From Xiphydria camelus (lineage: Eukaryota; Arthropoda; Insecta; Hymenoptera; Xiphydriidae), in contig OY783197.1 in assembly GCA_963678675.1 (NCBI GenBank), positions 4,312,400-4,376,399 of the forward strand: a stretch of 64,000 nucleotides of DNA, written 5' to 3'. Below, piece after piece: positions 31,746 to 42,664 of this stretch. The stretch's first letter is position 1. Each line of letters begins with the position of its first letter. Under the pieces are notes generated by a model. That model worked only from the letters and a program-made list of their open reading frames with translations, had not been told where the DNA came from and ran no database searches. A program made the translations under genes and the position numbers.

Positions 31746-32306
31746 TGTCGAGTACCGTTTAAAAAAAAATGAAGGTTACCTTCATACCTTGTAAATAACG
31801 CGTATTATCGAAAAGCACCTTACATGCATCATACGTCCCCCTCCAACACCAAACGACTTTTGTTGGAAGATTTTTTTCATAAAATGACAAATAACGGAAA
31901 TACATGGATCTTCCCTTGGTAAATTTACACCCTGTATAGACGAAAAGAGACTTGCAATTGTTAAGAATTCCTCTTTCCGGCGCGACAACCTTGCTGCAAT
32001 TGACAAAGATAACGCGATGATTCGCGACGAGTGTCTCTTTCTCGTCCCGACTGATAGGCGCGGCCGTTTTGGGGGGAAAAATAAACGTGTCGGCCAGATG
32101 TGTCCGAGGGACTCCGCCTGTCGCACACCCTTCGGGAGAGTTTTGGCTTGGGTGCGGGTTCGCGTCGCTCCGCACGAGGGAAATAAATGACGCGCGGCGC
32201 GATATCGCGATAATTCGGGAGAGGGAAAGAATAACGTCTCTCCTACGGGGTGAAAGTTCTAAGATGCATCTCGAGCGCGTCGTGTAGTACTATAGGATGG
32301 TTATAC
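31746..32306. other. Non-repetitive sequence, CpG-rich in its second half
   Basis: No TE ends seen. Overlapping short ORFs on both strands without family resemblance. Confidence 0.4.
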
Positions 32307-32895
32307 AGGGTTGCCATGAATTTAGATTAAAAAAATTCCCTGCCTTTTTCGATTGTTAAATATTCTTTCAGAATAATGCATTGAAAATTAATATCACATC
32401 GATAACTTGATAAATGGCGCGATGTTCTTTTTTCAAGAGATTTTATTGAAATTCCCGGACTCTTTTCTAGGTTTTTCATATCGTGCAGAAAATTCTCGGA
32501 CTTTTCACGGTTTTCCAGGTCTGTTACAACCCTGCTATAGGAACTTGATTATGGAATTCTCTGACTTTTTCCTGACTACATAAGACATTTTGTAAATATT
32601 TCTGATATTTTTGTTCATATTAGAAGTTTTGTATAATCAAATCGAGGAAAGTATGAGTAATTATAATATATGTGATAAGAACACGAGGTTATAAAGAAGG
32701 AAAGAACATTGATGGTAGGAGATGGAATACACGTACACTACTACTGAAGATTTTAGAAGCAGCAGCGCAAATTGCATCGTAAAATGCATCGACGATGAAA
32801 TTTCGAGAAATTAACTCCAATTTATTAATAATTTCCAGTGAAAATCCAAAATTCTCTGACGTTTCCCGGTTTCTCAGGTTTGCATAGCCACCTTG
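32307..32895. repeat. CCCTGAC repeats: short element then family 2 copy
   Basis: 32307-32534 is bounded by CAGGGTTGCCATGAATTTAG and GTTACAACCCTG, with direct AATTCCCTG and TTCCCGGACT words near the ends. 32535-32895 is the family 2 copy matching 6398-7072 (TAGGAACTTGATTATGGAAT through CCCGGTTTCTCAGG). Confidence 0.65.
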
Positions 32896-33136
32896 TACTT
32901 CGTACGTATATATGCGATGGAGAAAATAAAGATCGCTCTCACACCTTCGAGTTTTTCGTATATCTCAATCGACCCAAATTACTCAGCACTATGCGACAAC
33001 CTTCGCGCAACGTCGAAGATCTTATACTATACAGCCGAGTATTCCTGTCATTCGAGATACGTAAAACGCGTTCATATTTTATATTCGAAGGTAGTATACT
33101 CGTATGCACTCGATTCCACGTCGTACGTGCAGAGAT

Positions 33137-33330
33137 TGATTGATTGATTGATCTTTATTTTTATGATCCAGAGTTGGACCAAATTATTGTAGGGTGGACT
33201 TGCCAGTCTACAGTACAAATAGAGAATGTTTATAGAATTAGCATTAGAGAGAGAGAGAGGGGGGGGGAGATAAATAGATAGATAGAAATAATTTAATTCG
33301 ATCTCGAGGATGGTCTTGCTAGACCGAGGA
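33137..33330 (-). mobile_element. Probable 3' end of a non-LTR retrotransposon
   Basis: On the minus strand the sequence ends ATAAAAATAAAGATCAATCA followed by an (ATCA)n tail. Upstream is CTGTAGACTGGCAAGTCCAC then CCTACAATAATTTGGTCCAA. A short simple-repeat tail without inverted ends suits a 5'-truncated non-LTR element. No ORF remains. Confidence 0.45.
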
Positions 33331-33687
33331 TAGGGAATAAAGCGGAGTACAGGATGCTTAAAAATAATGAACATAAGCGAACAACCAAACATGAGAGTGA
33401 AGAGTGAGGAAAAAGCTAAGATAAACTATGTAGTAAGCGAAGTAAGAAATTACGCAATATGTAACGGCGGTATGTATAACTAGTGGCACTATTCTATAGG
33501 GCTCTAGCGTATCTCCCATGCACACCATCAAACATGATTCTGTATTGTATGTATACGGAAAGCAGGCCAAACTGGATTTCTTGGCGAAACACTTGGATGT
33601 AAATTCTCTATATATACATACGTAACACAAACAAAAGCTACGCTTGTGGAAGTACGCTAAAGCCCTATACGAAATGTAAGGTAAACC
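33331..33687. other. No gene or repeat recognised
   Basis: Moderate-composition sequence with no supported ORF or element end. Confidence 0.35.
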
Positions 33688-34365
33688 ATACGAGTCTCAA
33701 CCTACTCGCCAGAAAGGAAATTTGAACCACTATCATCTCATTATCTATAAGCTTTTGGCCCGCGTGTTCGTATTTTTTAAGGTTATTTTTATCTACAATA
33801 AAGTTTTACATTGACGCAGGCTAAAAGTTCATATAAATAATGAGATAATAGTAATTAAAGTTTCTTTTTGGGCGAGTTTAGCCTCACATGGTATATCTGG
33901 TGCAAGACTATTATACAAATATAATCCAAAAGCTCATAGGTAATGAGATAATAGTGCTTGCAGTCTCCTTCCTGGCGAGTCAGTTTAGACTCACAGAATA
34001 TTCAATGGCTATTATCTCATTATTTATGAACTTTAGGCCTACATCGTACAAGACTTTATTGTAGGTAAAAATGTAACATTTAAAAAAGTATTATACGAAC
34101 ACGAGCCAAACCTCATAGATAACGAGATAACAGTGATTGAAATTTCCTGGCGAGTAAGTTTATATTCATAGAAACTTTAATCGCTATTATCCCATTATTT
34201 ATAAACTTTAAGCCTTCATCGTACCTATAAGGCTTTGTTGCAGATTAAAATATAATCTCCAAAAAAGTATTATACGAACATGAGCCACACACACAAATCT
34301 GATAGATAACGAAATAACAACGATTTAAGTTTCCTTCTTGGCAAGTAAATTTAGACTCATACGGT
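33688..34365. mobile_element. Fold-back MITE, ATGAGGCTAAAC family, array of ~3.5 copies
   Basis: Copies at about 33688-33889 (full), 33907-33994 (right half only), 34000-34170 and 34171-34365. Each has CTATTATCTCATTA/TAATGAGATAATAG arms and a TACAATAAAGTCTTA or TACAACAAAG-type core. The phrase CCTCACATGGTATATCTGGT following the first copy also follows copy 6 near 20000. Confidence 0.78.
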
Positions 34366-34659
34366 ATTAGATTATATACAATAGTTTGATACAGTTTTCT
34401 CACGTGGCTTTACAGAATGTAGCACCCTACAGAGCTTACGGTATCGTACAGAATAGCGTCATAAGCATGTAGGTATGCTGAAAAAACTGAAAAAGCAAGG
34501 CAACGCTGCGAAAAATATGTGACCAGTATAAAGAATAATAAATAAATAAAAGAACACACTAGAAAATAGATCAACGAATGTATTTCCTCAAAAAAAAAAA
34601 GTTGGCTACGTACGAATTGATCTGTTTTCATAGAAAACCTGCATGTAGAACGCGAAAGT

Positions 34660-36300
34660 ACAATCATCCGCGTATAATGGCTACGCGAAACGAGAGCTAC
34701 GTACATATGTAACATCGTGGGTAGAGAGAGACGTAACACAACGTCTCGCGTAGCCGGGAGCGCGTTGCGGGGAGAAAAACGCGGAAGAGGGAGCGAGGAG
34801 AAAGAGCGGCACAAAGGATCGCGGGGAATATTTTTGCGAAATCGCCCCGAGGAGTTTTCGCATAGTTTTGCGTCCCCGGTTGAAAGGCTCCTCTCTTGAT
34901 TGCCTTGTCGTAGAAGCTGGGAGCGATCCTCTTTGGAAATTCAAAGGAACCGCGATTCTTTTCCTCGAGAATAACCATAGCAATTGCGCATTGGAGAACA
35001 GTTTAGCGGAGCTCGTTTCGATTCGATTTCACGCTCGCAAGTCTCAGGGCGTAGGTACCTATGTCGGAGTTCGCGCAAAGCAGAGATCAAGAAACTCGCT
35101 AGAATTTCGCACCAAAAGTCCTGTGCGAAGTAGAAATCAAGAAACTCGGTAGAGTTTCGTGTCAAGTGCACGTGCGAAGTAGAAATCAAGAAACTCGGTA
35201 GAGTTTCGCGCTAATCGCATGTGCGAAACAGCCGCAACGATTACTCGCGAAGATTGCCTGCAAAAATCATGCCAAACTTCCCCCAATCGAAGCGTAGATA
35301 CCACACGTACGCATGACATACCTACATACCGCGACGTGCAGGAGAACGCGACGTTCGTGTTTACGCTACTCTCGATCCTCGTCGAGATGTGCACGCGAGG
35401 ACGTAGAGCACACGTCATTCATCGATCGATACTTTTTCACTGCACACTCTCTCCCTCCTTCTCGCAGCACAGCGGGGATAGGAAGGCGCGTCGAGTTTCC
35501 AACTCGCTCCGCGAGCGCTCGTTGCTCGATGTTTCGCGCTCGATAAAAACACGCGAGACCCGATCTTTCTCACGACATCGGGCCTCTTCTGTTACATCGC
35601 GCGATGCGCTCTTGACGATCATAGCGGCACCCGCATATAATATCGCGGGGCGGAATAAGACAACCTTCGAATTCCTGCCGCCGCCGCCGCTCCGTGCGAA
35701 ATCCACCCTCGCTCACCCACGGTGACCAACACACGGCCACGCGTCATCGTGTGCGCCGCGTGTATCGATCCCGCGAGGTACGCTCGTCGCGAAGAGCGGT
35801 CGCGAGCGCCACTACGCGCTCCTTCCTCGAGGGAGAGGCGCTGGCCCGATGCGACCGGACGCGATTTTCGGATCACCGGCCAGCAGCGAGTTCTACTCGG
35901 GCGAGTGAGGGAACAGTCGCGGGGCGTCGCGCCGCTGCGGAGATTTTGATTCTTTCGTCGTGTCTCCGCGGCGACTGACGGTTTTTCACGGACACACTGG
36001 CATCGGCGACTCGCGCAAGAATGGCTTTCGTCGCGCGACTGATTTGCGGGGACGTTTTTCTTACCTAAATTTTCAGCGAGCGGTCCGACACTGACACACT
36101 AACTCACACCGCACACTCCTCACCCGACGGAGTCTCGGGCTCGACTGACGGTGTAACGGGCCGGCCGAAGTGGGTGGTGCACCGCGGCCAATCAGCGCGT
36201 CCCGTTGTCGGCGCCATTACCCCCGGAGCCGATGCACCGCCGCGCGGCATGCCCAGTTGCACGCACGTACGGGGTGGGCGCGAGAAATCGGAAGGTATGA
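34660..36300 (-). promoter_or_regulatory. CpG-rich promoter-like block with minus-strand donor
   Basis: About 1.6 kb of GC-rich, non-repetitive sequence. On the minus strand, arthropod initiator-like GTCAGTG/GTCAGTCG motifs lie at about 36090 and 36145, with an inverted CCAAT box (ATTGG) near 36190. The sequence then runs to GCTGAAAATTTAG|GTAAGAAA, a strong donor whose exon ends at 36065. This suits a non-coding first exon. The nearest downstream minus-strand gene with an unexplained 5' end is tweety, about 24 kb away. An (AAATCAAGAAACTC) unit is repeated three times near 35085-35200. Confidence 0.45.
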
Positions 36301-37290
36301 ATCGTTCAAGAATAATTGAATTCGTTATTTTAGATTGCAAGTGAATTAAAATTTATATTACTGAAATTCGAATATTTTTATTTTCGATATAATTGATTTC
36401 CAATTATTTAAATTGTAATTTTAGGAATATTAATTTCGTCTAATAAAGAATTTTTGAATTATTTTTGTTATAAATGAACTGATTTAAATCACTGAACTCT
36501 GAACATTGGGATTTTCGATAGCATTGATTTCCAATAATTTCAATTGTAATTTTAGGAATAGTATTAATTTCGTCTAATAAAGAATGTTTGAAGGTGGAAT
36601 AACTAAAATTATTAAAATTATTATTGGAATAACGCGAAGCGTAGAAATCATTCGAGAGTTGAATTCGTTATTTCAAACTGTAAATGAATTAAAATGTATA
36701 TTACTGAGATCTGAATATTCGTATTTTCGATACCATTGATTTCCAATCATTTTAATTGTAATTTTGGGAATATTAATTTCGTCTAATGAAGAATTTTGGA
36801 AGATGGAATAGCTAAAATTATTACAATGATTATTGCAATAATGCGAAGTGTAGGAAGCATTTAAGAATTAAATTCATTATTTCAAATTGTAAATGAATTG
36901 AAATTCAAATTATTGAAATCTGAATATTTGTATTTTTCATATCATTGATTTTCAATCATTTTAATTGCAATTTTAAGAACAATTATTTTGTTTAATAAAG
37001 AATTTTGAAGATGAAACAGCTAAAATTATTTAAATGAGTATTGGAATAACGAGAAACATAGGAATCATTCGAGAATTAAATTCGTTATTTAAAACTGTAA
37101 ATTAATTAAAATTTTAATTACTGAAATCTGAATGTAGGTTTTCGTATTTTCGATAGTATTGATTTTTCCAATCATTTTAATTATAATTTTAGGAATATTA
37201 ATTTCGTCCAATTTCGTTTCACATCTGAAGATGGAACAGCTAAAATGATTTAAATTATTATTGGAACAATAGTTCGAATTATATCAATTA
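36296..37290. repeat. A+T-rich tandem array, ~210-bp unit, about 4.7 copies
   Basis: The landmark ATTAATTTCGTCTAAT recurs at about 36429, 36563, 36771, 36981 (diverged) and 37197. Spacings are 134, 208, 210 and 216 bp, so one unit carries a deletion. Each unit also has CATTCGAGAATTAAATTCGT-like and CGATANNATTGATTTCCAAT words. It abuts the CpG-rich block. Confidence 0.8.
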
Positions 37291-37479
37291 TTTAGCTTTC
37301 TATTAAAAATCGAATAGTAAATTCATTAATTATAAAATTTGAAATAATAGTGGCAATTAAAATGAAAATTGGTAAAGCGTGATAATGAAAATAATAATTT
37401 GCTCTATTATTGCTGTATCTTGAAAATTCATTATTATTGTAGTTGTCGCGATTTTGATAAGAATTTAAACGTACGATTC

Positions 37480-40300
37480 CCGCGGCCCGCATTCTCGCGT
37501 TCATCCTCTACGCACACATCGGTAATCGCCTGGAAAGCAGATCGTAGGACGATTGCCGGGAGTTCCTCCAGCATCCGATAGTCTGAATGAAAGAAAGATC
37601 GCGCGATATGCCCTTGTTTTACAGAAAAAAACGAAACGTGAAATCGCCACATGTCGCCGCATCGAACACAGAACGTTCTCGTTAAAATTCTGGAATGGAT
37701 TTATTACTCAAATCGATTTCGTACAATTTCGAATCGTGTCGGAACAGCGCAACCAATTCCGAACGAAGGCGCAAATATTATTATTATTTATTCGTACGAG
37801 GCGTTTGGCATTGCGCGCGTACACCCTGTACATGACATTGCGAGTGTAAAACGAGACCACGTCTGCGGGTTATTCCGTCACGATTCATTGCTCGCGTACA
37901 ACTGTTAACGGATAGAGCGAGACTCGTTACGATTATCGATAACGGAGCGGGGCCGTGATTCGATCGGGGTTTTACGGAATTCGACGCGTCCCTCTATTAA
38001 TGCCCGAAGTTGGATGCACGCGTCGCATTACAGTAGGCAAATCTATCGAAACCATTTCAAAAGGGGGATCAGTCTAGAGAAGTCAGTCCGAAAAGACTTT
38101 ATCGCTATGGATTAAAAGGAAAATGGTCCATGCGATCGACCTAATTATATTTACAGGCGGGTCTGACGCCGCGAACATCAGCGAAAGGACCTTTCGCTGT
38201 CGTTACTCGAACGCAATTGCTGCAAATTCCGTCCAATTTGAGTCGCAACGCGAGATTTACAGGCGTCGCTAATGGGGAAGTATTTCGAGTTGCAGAAGAT
38301 ACACTGACGATCTTATTTCGCTTTGCTCGCGCGCTTTTGTATATGGATATCAATAAAATAGCAGATAACGGTGAGTTGGTAATAATAACCGCGTATTAAT
38401 ATTAATTATGACATCTCTCGTTCGGTCGGTTAAAATAAAGTAAACGAGTAGGTTAACGGCTAAAATCATAGTAGTAGCAGCAGTAAAGATAGCAGTAATA
38501 GGCAATAGTAATCGGGTTCTTTGTAATTCCTTCTTCTTCCGTTTCTTTTTATATAATTTCTTTTATTTCCTAGCTCTTATCGCGTGCTCTTGCTACCCCC
38601 GTCCACGATGCGTGTGACTAGTAATAAATGTTATTTTAAAATAACTTAAATATCTTTCACTCGCTTTATATTTATATGTATATATTTATCTATATATAAA
38701 CCTCTCTTTCTTTCCCCCATTCTCTCTTTATTCCTCTCTTTCACTCACTCTACCTCACTTCTTCTTAACGCAAAGCCTACGATGGAATGATAATAAAAAC
38801 TGGGAGATTATAGCATTTTGAACAATGTGAAGCTGCTCGAAGGTCCTCGGGGTCGTTATCGCGGAAGGATACTCGTACCAAGAATTCCGTTTGCCCGTAG
38901 AGCTCCGAAACCTGGAAGAATACTGCGGCTCTATCGCGCGCCGAGGGAACGCCGGAAAATGAAGATACTCGCGAGGGGTGCAATTCACTTTTAGTGTTGC
39001 GGTTTCGACGAGACGGACATTCGGTTTTGATCGACGAAGGAGCAGTCCACCTTTGATGCGGGAAGGGCGCGCCACGTCACCGGGAGTAATTAGTACAGAT
39101 ACGATTATACCAGTGTGAATATTAATGTAACAATAATCATTACCGAGATAAGGCCACTAGTGGGTGATACACAAATACGATATAAATATTACACCTACGC
39201 ACAGGTTCAACGGAAGAGCCAGCGAGTATATACGACGTCCAGGAGAATCAGACAATTTAAGATCACCAGGGGCAAAGGACCGACGCTTCCTCGGTTCCTC
39301 CCGTGCAACAACATATTTACACTCGATGTTGCGCGTGATTTTCTCGCGCCTAATTAATCGAAAATTATAGACGCGCGCGGGCGAGTCTCCGGATTCGTCA
39401 GGCGCGCGATCGCGGGGGTGTCTCGAGGAGCAACACGCCGCACGCGATGAATGAAAAATTAGAAACGAAGGGGTTCGTCCGCCCTTCTCTCTAGACACTC
39501 TATAGGACGGGTGATCTCTATTGCGCGTCGAACGTCTATCGTCTATATAAATGGTAGGAAACGCTTTACAAAACGGGGTTTCTTCATGGTCCTTAGCACT
39601 ACGGTTATTCGCCAAGTCTCTCATTCGGTTTCCCCGCGGAAAACTATCGCGACCTATATATAATTCGTACGGTCGTCGCTCTAGAAACGTCGCGGCTATG
39701 AATATGAAAATGTAAAGTCTCTGATTTCTTTTGTCTTCGAAACGTTGATAGTCTAGCGTATAGAAATAGCATCCGAAAGAAAAGTATCGTTTCTTGAGAT
39801 CCCTCGATGTTCGTCGCTTATCTAACGTATAAAACGGAATCCTACGAATTCCAGGCGCAAATGTCGAGGTTGCCCTCGCTAGCCGCATTATCGCTATATC
39901 GAATATTCGGTAGAAAAAAGAAAACGGCGCGCGCGCCTTACCGTAACGTCCCGTTCGACACTGCCGCGCCGACTATTTTTCAGACTTAACGAAAACACCA
40001 CATTCTAGGCACTATCGTTTGAGCCAGGCTCCAGCCGGATCTGAATCCTTCTTAGATCGTATGTTACAACGTGGATTCGTGTATCACTGTCGCTTCGCTG
40101 TCGCTGTTGGCGTTGTGGATTATCGCTGGTGGTAGGTGGGGCGTGAGAGCGATTGACGATGTTTTTCTTACTGGTTTCGGCGAGGCCTGCGAAAGAAATG
40201 GTCAAATTGGAGGAGACTCTTCTTTCCACGCGAACAAGAAGTACAGTGGAAATGGGTTATGACGATTTTCAAGGGACCGAGCAAATGCGGTCATTAAAAT
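37480..40300. other. 2.8-kb non-repetitive region, no convincing gene
   Basis: Mixed GC, mostly free of transposon ends, and the longest such stretch outside the genes. It has pyrimidine-rich tracts near 38520-38760. A 243-codon ATG-initiated ORF on the minus strand (39157-39888) is Arg/Ser-rich without recognisable motifs and probably fortuitous. A microexon-like signal lies at 40172-40186. It could be a regulatory domain, an lncRNA, or UTR. Confidence 0.4.
40172..40186 (-). other. Candidate 15-nt microexon
   Basis: On the minus strand, CCATTTCTTTCGCAG|GCCTCGCCGAAACCA|GTAAGAAAA shows a good acceptor and a good donor only 15 bases apart. The exon would be in-frame neutral. No flanking exon was identified, so the host gene is unknown; tweety 5' sequence is possible. 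Confidence 0.25.
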
Positions 40301-40370
40301 TAATAGTTGCTACAACCGATAATGTATTTTTTTTTAAGAAAACCCTATTTGATAGACAATTACATATCAT

Positions 40371-40577
40371 ATGAGGCTAAACTTACTCGCCAGGAAAGAA
40401 ACTTCAATCACTATTATCTCATTATCTATGAGCTCTTGGCTCATATTTGTATAATACTTTTTTGAAGATTGCATTCTTATCTACAACAAAGTCTTATATC
40501 GATGTAGGCTAAAAGATCATAAATAACGAGATAATAGTGATTGAAGTTTTTTTCCTGGCGAGTAAGTTTAGCTTTGT
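40371..40577. mobile_element. Fold-back MITE, ATGAGGCTAAAC family, copy 11
   Basis: Among the best-preserved copies: ATGAGGCTAAACTTACTCGC at the left and GGCGAGTAAGTTTAGCTTTG at the right. The core is GATTGCATTCTTATCTACAA. Confidence 0.85.
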
Positions 40578-40714
40578 ATAGTATGTAGGTGTGGCTTTTT
40601 AAATACTCAATATAGTAGAACATTGAACAAAAACTTCATTATGAAAATAGGAAAATAAAAAGTGGTTGCTTAAGTCCCTATACTATAGCACGGTGTCTAG
40701 CAAAATTTGAGAAA

Positions 40715-41410
40715 GAAATTCCCTGACTTTTCGAGATTTTCCAACCTAAAATAGACAATTTTTTTTGACTACTATAGGTATAGTGTAAAGTGTTACGCAT
40801 CAATCATTTTTCATCAAATGAACAAATTAACTAATATTCATAGAACGAGTTGAGAACTGCGAAATGACCATTAAAATAATTTAATCTTGCCAAATCATAT
40901 CATTTAATGGCTTTTTCTTAGAACAAGAAAGAAATTAGACACACATTTATACACATATGGAACACTTTTTTTAGATTTCTATAATAAATTCTTCAAAACT
41001 TTAAAAGACTAGAAGTCAAGCTTATTGTAGGATTTGAGTATTTTCGAAAAATTTCAGAAAATTCTTCATTTTCATTGACTTTTCTCTGACCTACATAATT
41101 TTTTGACAATTTCAGGTTTTCCAGAATTCCTTGACCGCTGGATACTGTGTATAATTATGTATGACCTTTATTTTTTTTTAATTGCGAGAGAAAGAACTTA
41201 GATACATACATGTAAACATATGGAACACTTTTTTTAGATTTCTATATCAATTCTTTAAAATTTCAACATAAGCTATTTGTGAGATTTGAGTATTTTTTAA
41301 AAATTTCAGGAATTTAATCATTTTCCCTGATTTGAGCCTGACTCACATAATTCCCTGACAATTTCAGGTTTTCTAGAATTCTCTGACCGCTGAACACCGT
41401 GTATACTTAC
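40715..41410. repeat. CCCTGAC family 1, one full and one partial copy in tandem
   Basis: 40715-41155 is uninterrupted (AAATTCCCTGACTTTTCGAG through TTCCTTGACCGCTGG). 41156-41410 repeats the second half, with TGTGTGACCTTTATTTTTTT at the junctions. It serves as the uninserted reference for the copies at 1-585 and 46990-48712. Confidence 0.75.
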
Positions 41411-41519
41411 TTATGTGTGACCTTTATTTTTTTTTAATGCGAGAGAAATGAACCAAAGTACACTCGAACTGTGTTCTGTCGCTAAATGCACTTTCAAGAA
41501 TTAACAATAATATTTCTTA

Positions 41520-42168
41520 AGGCCAGGTTCTGCTGGATTTTTTTCAAATGCAAGAATCCTTGAAAATGATGCCTACGAAGATCGAGAAGGAGTTGTGTAC
41601 GAAGTTGGAATGGATATGTAAGTGAAAACCACTTTTTTAAACGATTTTTCACAAAAAAACTTTAAACTGCTTTTTCTCGAAACCACGTTTTTTCAACCGG
41701 TCAGACAGTTTTTTCAAAAACTATTGCACTTATCGACTTGAACCAAACGGCATTTTGCTTTTTAGATGTCTCTCTATCGTATTGACCTGAATCAGACATA
41801 TTTATTGTTTTTTTAAAAAGTTATAAACAATTGTAAGTGCATGAAATAGGTCGAAAAATTAATAAGTCCGCCATTTTGTTGTTTTTCGGTGAAAATATCT
41901 CGAGATGGTCAATACGATAACCAATTCCATCTAGATTAAGAATCTCTTTTGTTTTTTGCTTTCAGATGATTGGTTCTCGAGAAATCTTTCTGACCACCAA
42001 ATAATTGGACAATCTTCAGCCGCCATTTTGAAAAAAAAATTCAAAAAAACTTTTTTTAAGTAGTTAAATATGTGTACTTTCACCTGTAAAAAGTTTTGAT
42101 TTTTAATATTTTTTGTACAATAAATAATAAGTATTTAAAAAATAAGCGTAATCCAGCAGAACCTGGCC
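41520..42168. mobile_element. MITE, GGCCAGGTTCTGCTGGATT ends (PIF/Harbinger-like)
   Basis: TTA at 41517-41519 and 42169-42171. The ends AGGCCAGGTTCTGCTGGATT and AATCCAGCAGAACCTGGCC are complementary. The interior is A+T-rich with poly-T tracts and a degenerate inner symmetry (CCGCCATTTTG). No ORF. Confidence 0.75.
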
Positions 42169-42171
42169 TTA

Positions 42172-42496
42172 GGCTTAACTCAGACGGTGCGACAGCAGTG
42201 CGACAAAACTGACGCACTCGGTCGCACTCGGTCGAGAGTACGTCGCACGCGGCAAATCAGCATGGAGACGCAGCGAAGCACTCACACGGTGCGACTTCCC
42301 TGCGACAGCAGTGCGACACGCACCTCGCGCTTTTCTGTATGACATCTACGGTGGCGGTGTCGTTGTGTTAGTTTGTCGCGCATCTGCTCACGCGGTGGGA
42401 CAAAACTGTCGCAGGAAAGTCGTCGATTCCTGCGACAGCGTGCGTCAGTTCTGTCGCACTGCTGTCGCAGTGAAGTCGCACCGTCTGAGTTAAGCC
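42172..42496. mobile_element. MITE, GGCTTAACTCAGACGGTGCG ends, adjoining the previous one
   Basis: TTA at 42169-42171 (shared with the neighbouring element) and 42497-42499. The termini GGCTTAACTCAGACGGTGCG then AC and GTCGCACCGTCTGAGTTAAG then CC are perfect. The interior is rich in TGCGACAG/CTGTCGCA words, giving strong secondary structure and high CpG. Confidence 0.85.
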
Positions 42497-42664
42497 TTAA
42501 AGAGTTGAGGTGAATTATACGTGAAAGACATGTAATGTACGAGTACTATACCTACATTCGCATGAATATTTTCTATAACTGCCTCATAGTGAGAAAGCAT
42601 ACGGTTAGTCATTGTATTCAGATAAATTTTCTAATAAATCAATGAAAAGACGTCGTTAAAACCG

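Noticed and set aside
33130..33290. (GATT)n, (GA)n and (TAGA)n runs considered as a CRISPR-like or satellite array
   Set aside because: Simple microsatellites; the first is the likely tail of a non-LTR element. No regular spacers.
35219..35725. 168-codon plus-strand ORF in the CpG-rich block
   Set aside because: Overlaps other Arg-rich ORFs on both strands; composition artefact.
36296..37290. Tandem array considered as CRISPR
   Set aside because: Units are 210 bp, diverged and contiguous, with no short repeat/unique spacer structure, and the genome is eukaryotic.
39157..39888. 243-codon ORF on the minus strand starting with ATG
   Set aside because: Arg/Ser-rich, no motif or domain recognised, in CpG-rich DNA where long spurious ORFs are expected. 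Kept only as a note within the 37.5-40.3 kb region.
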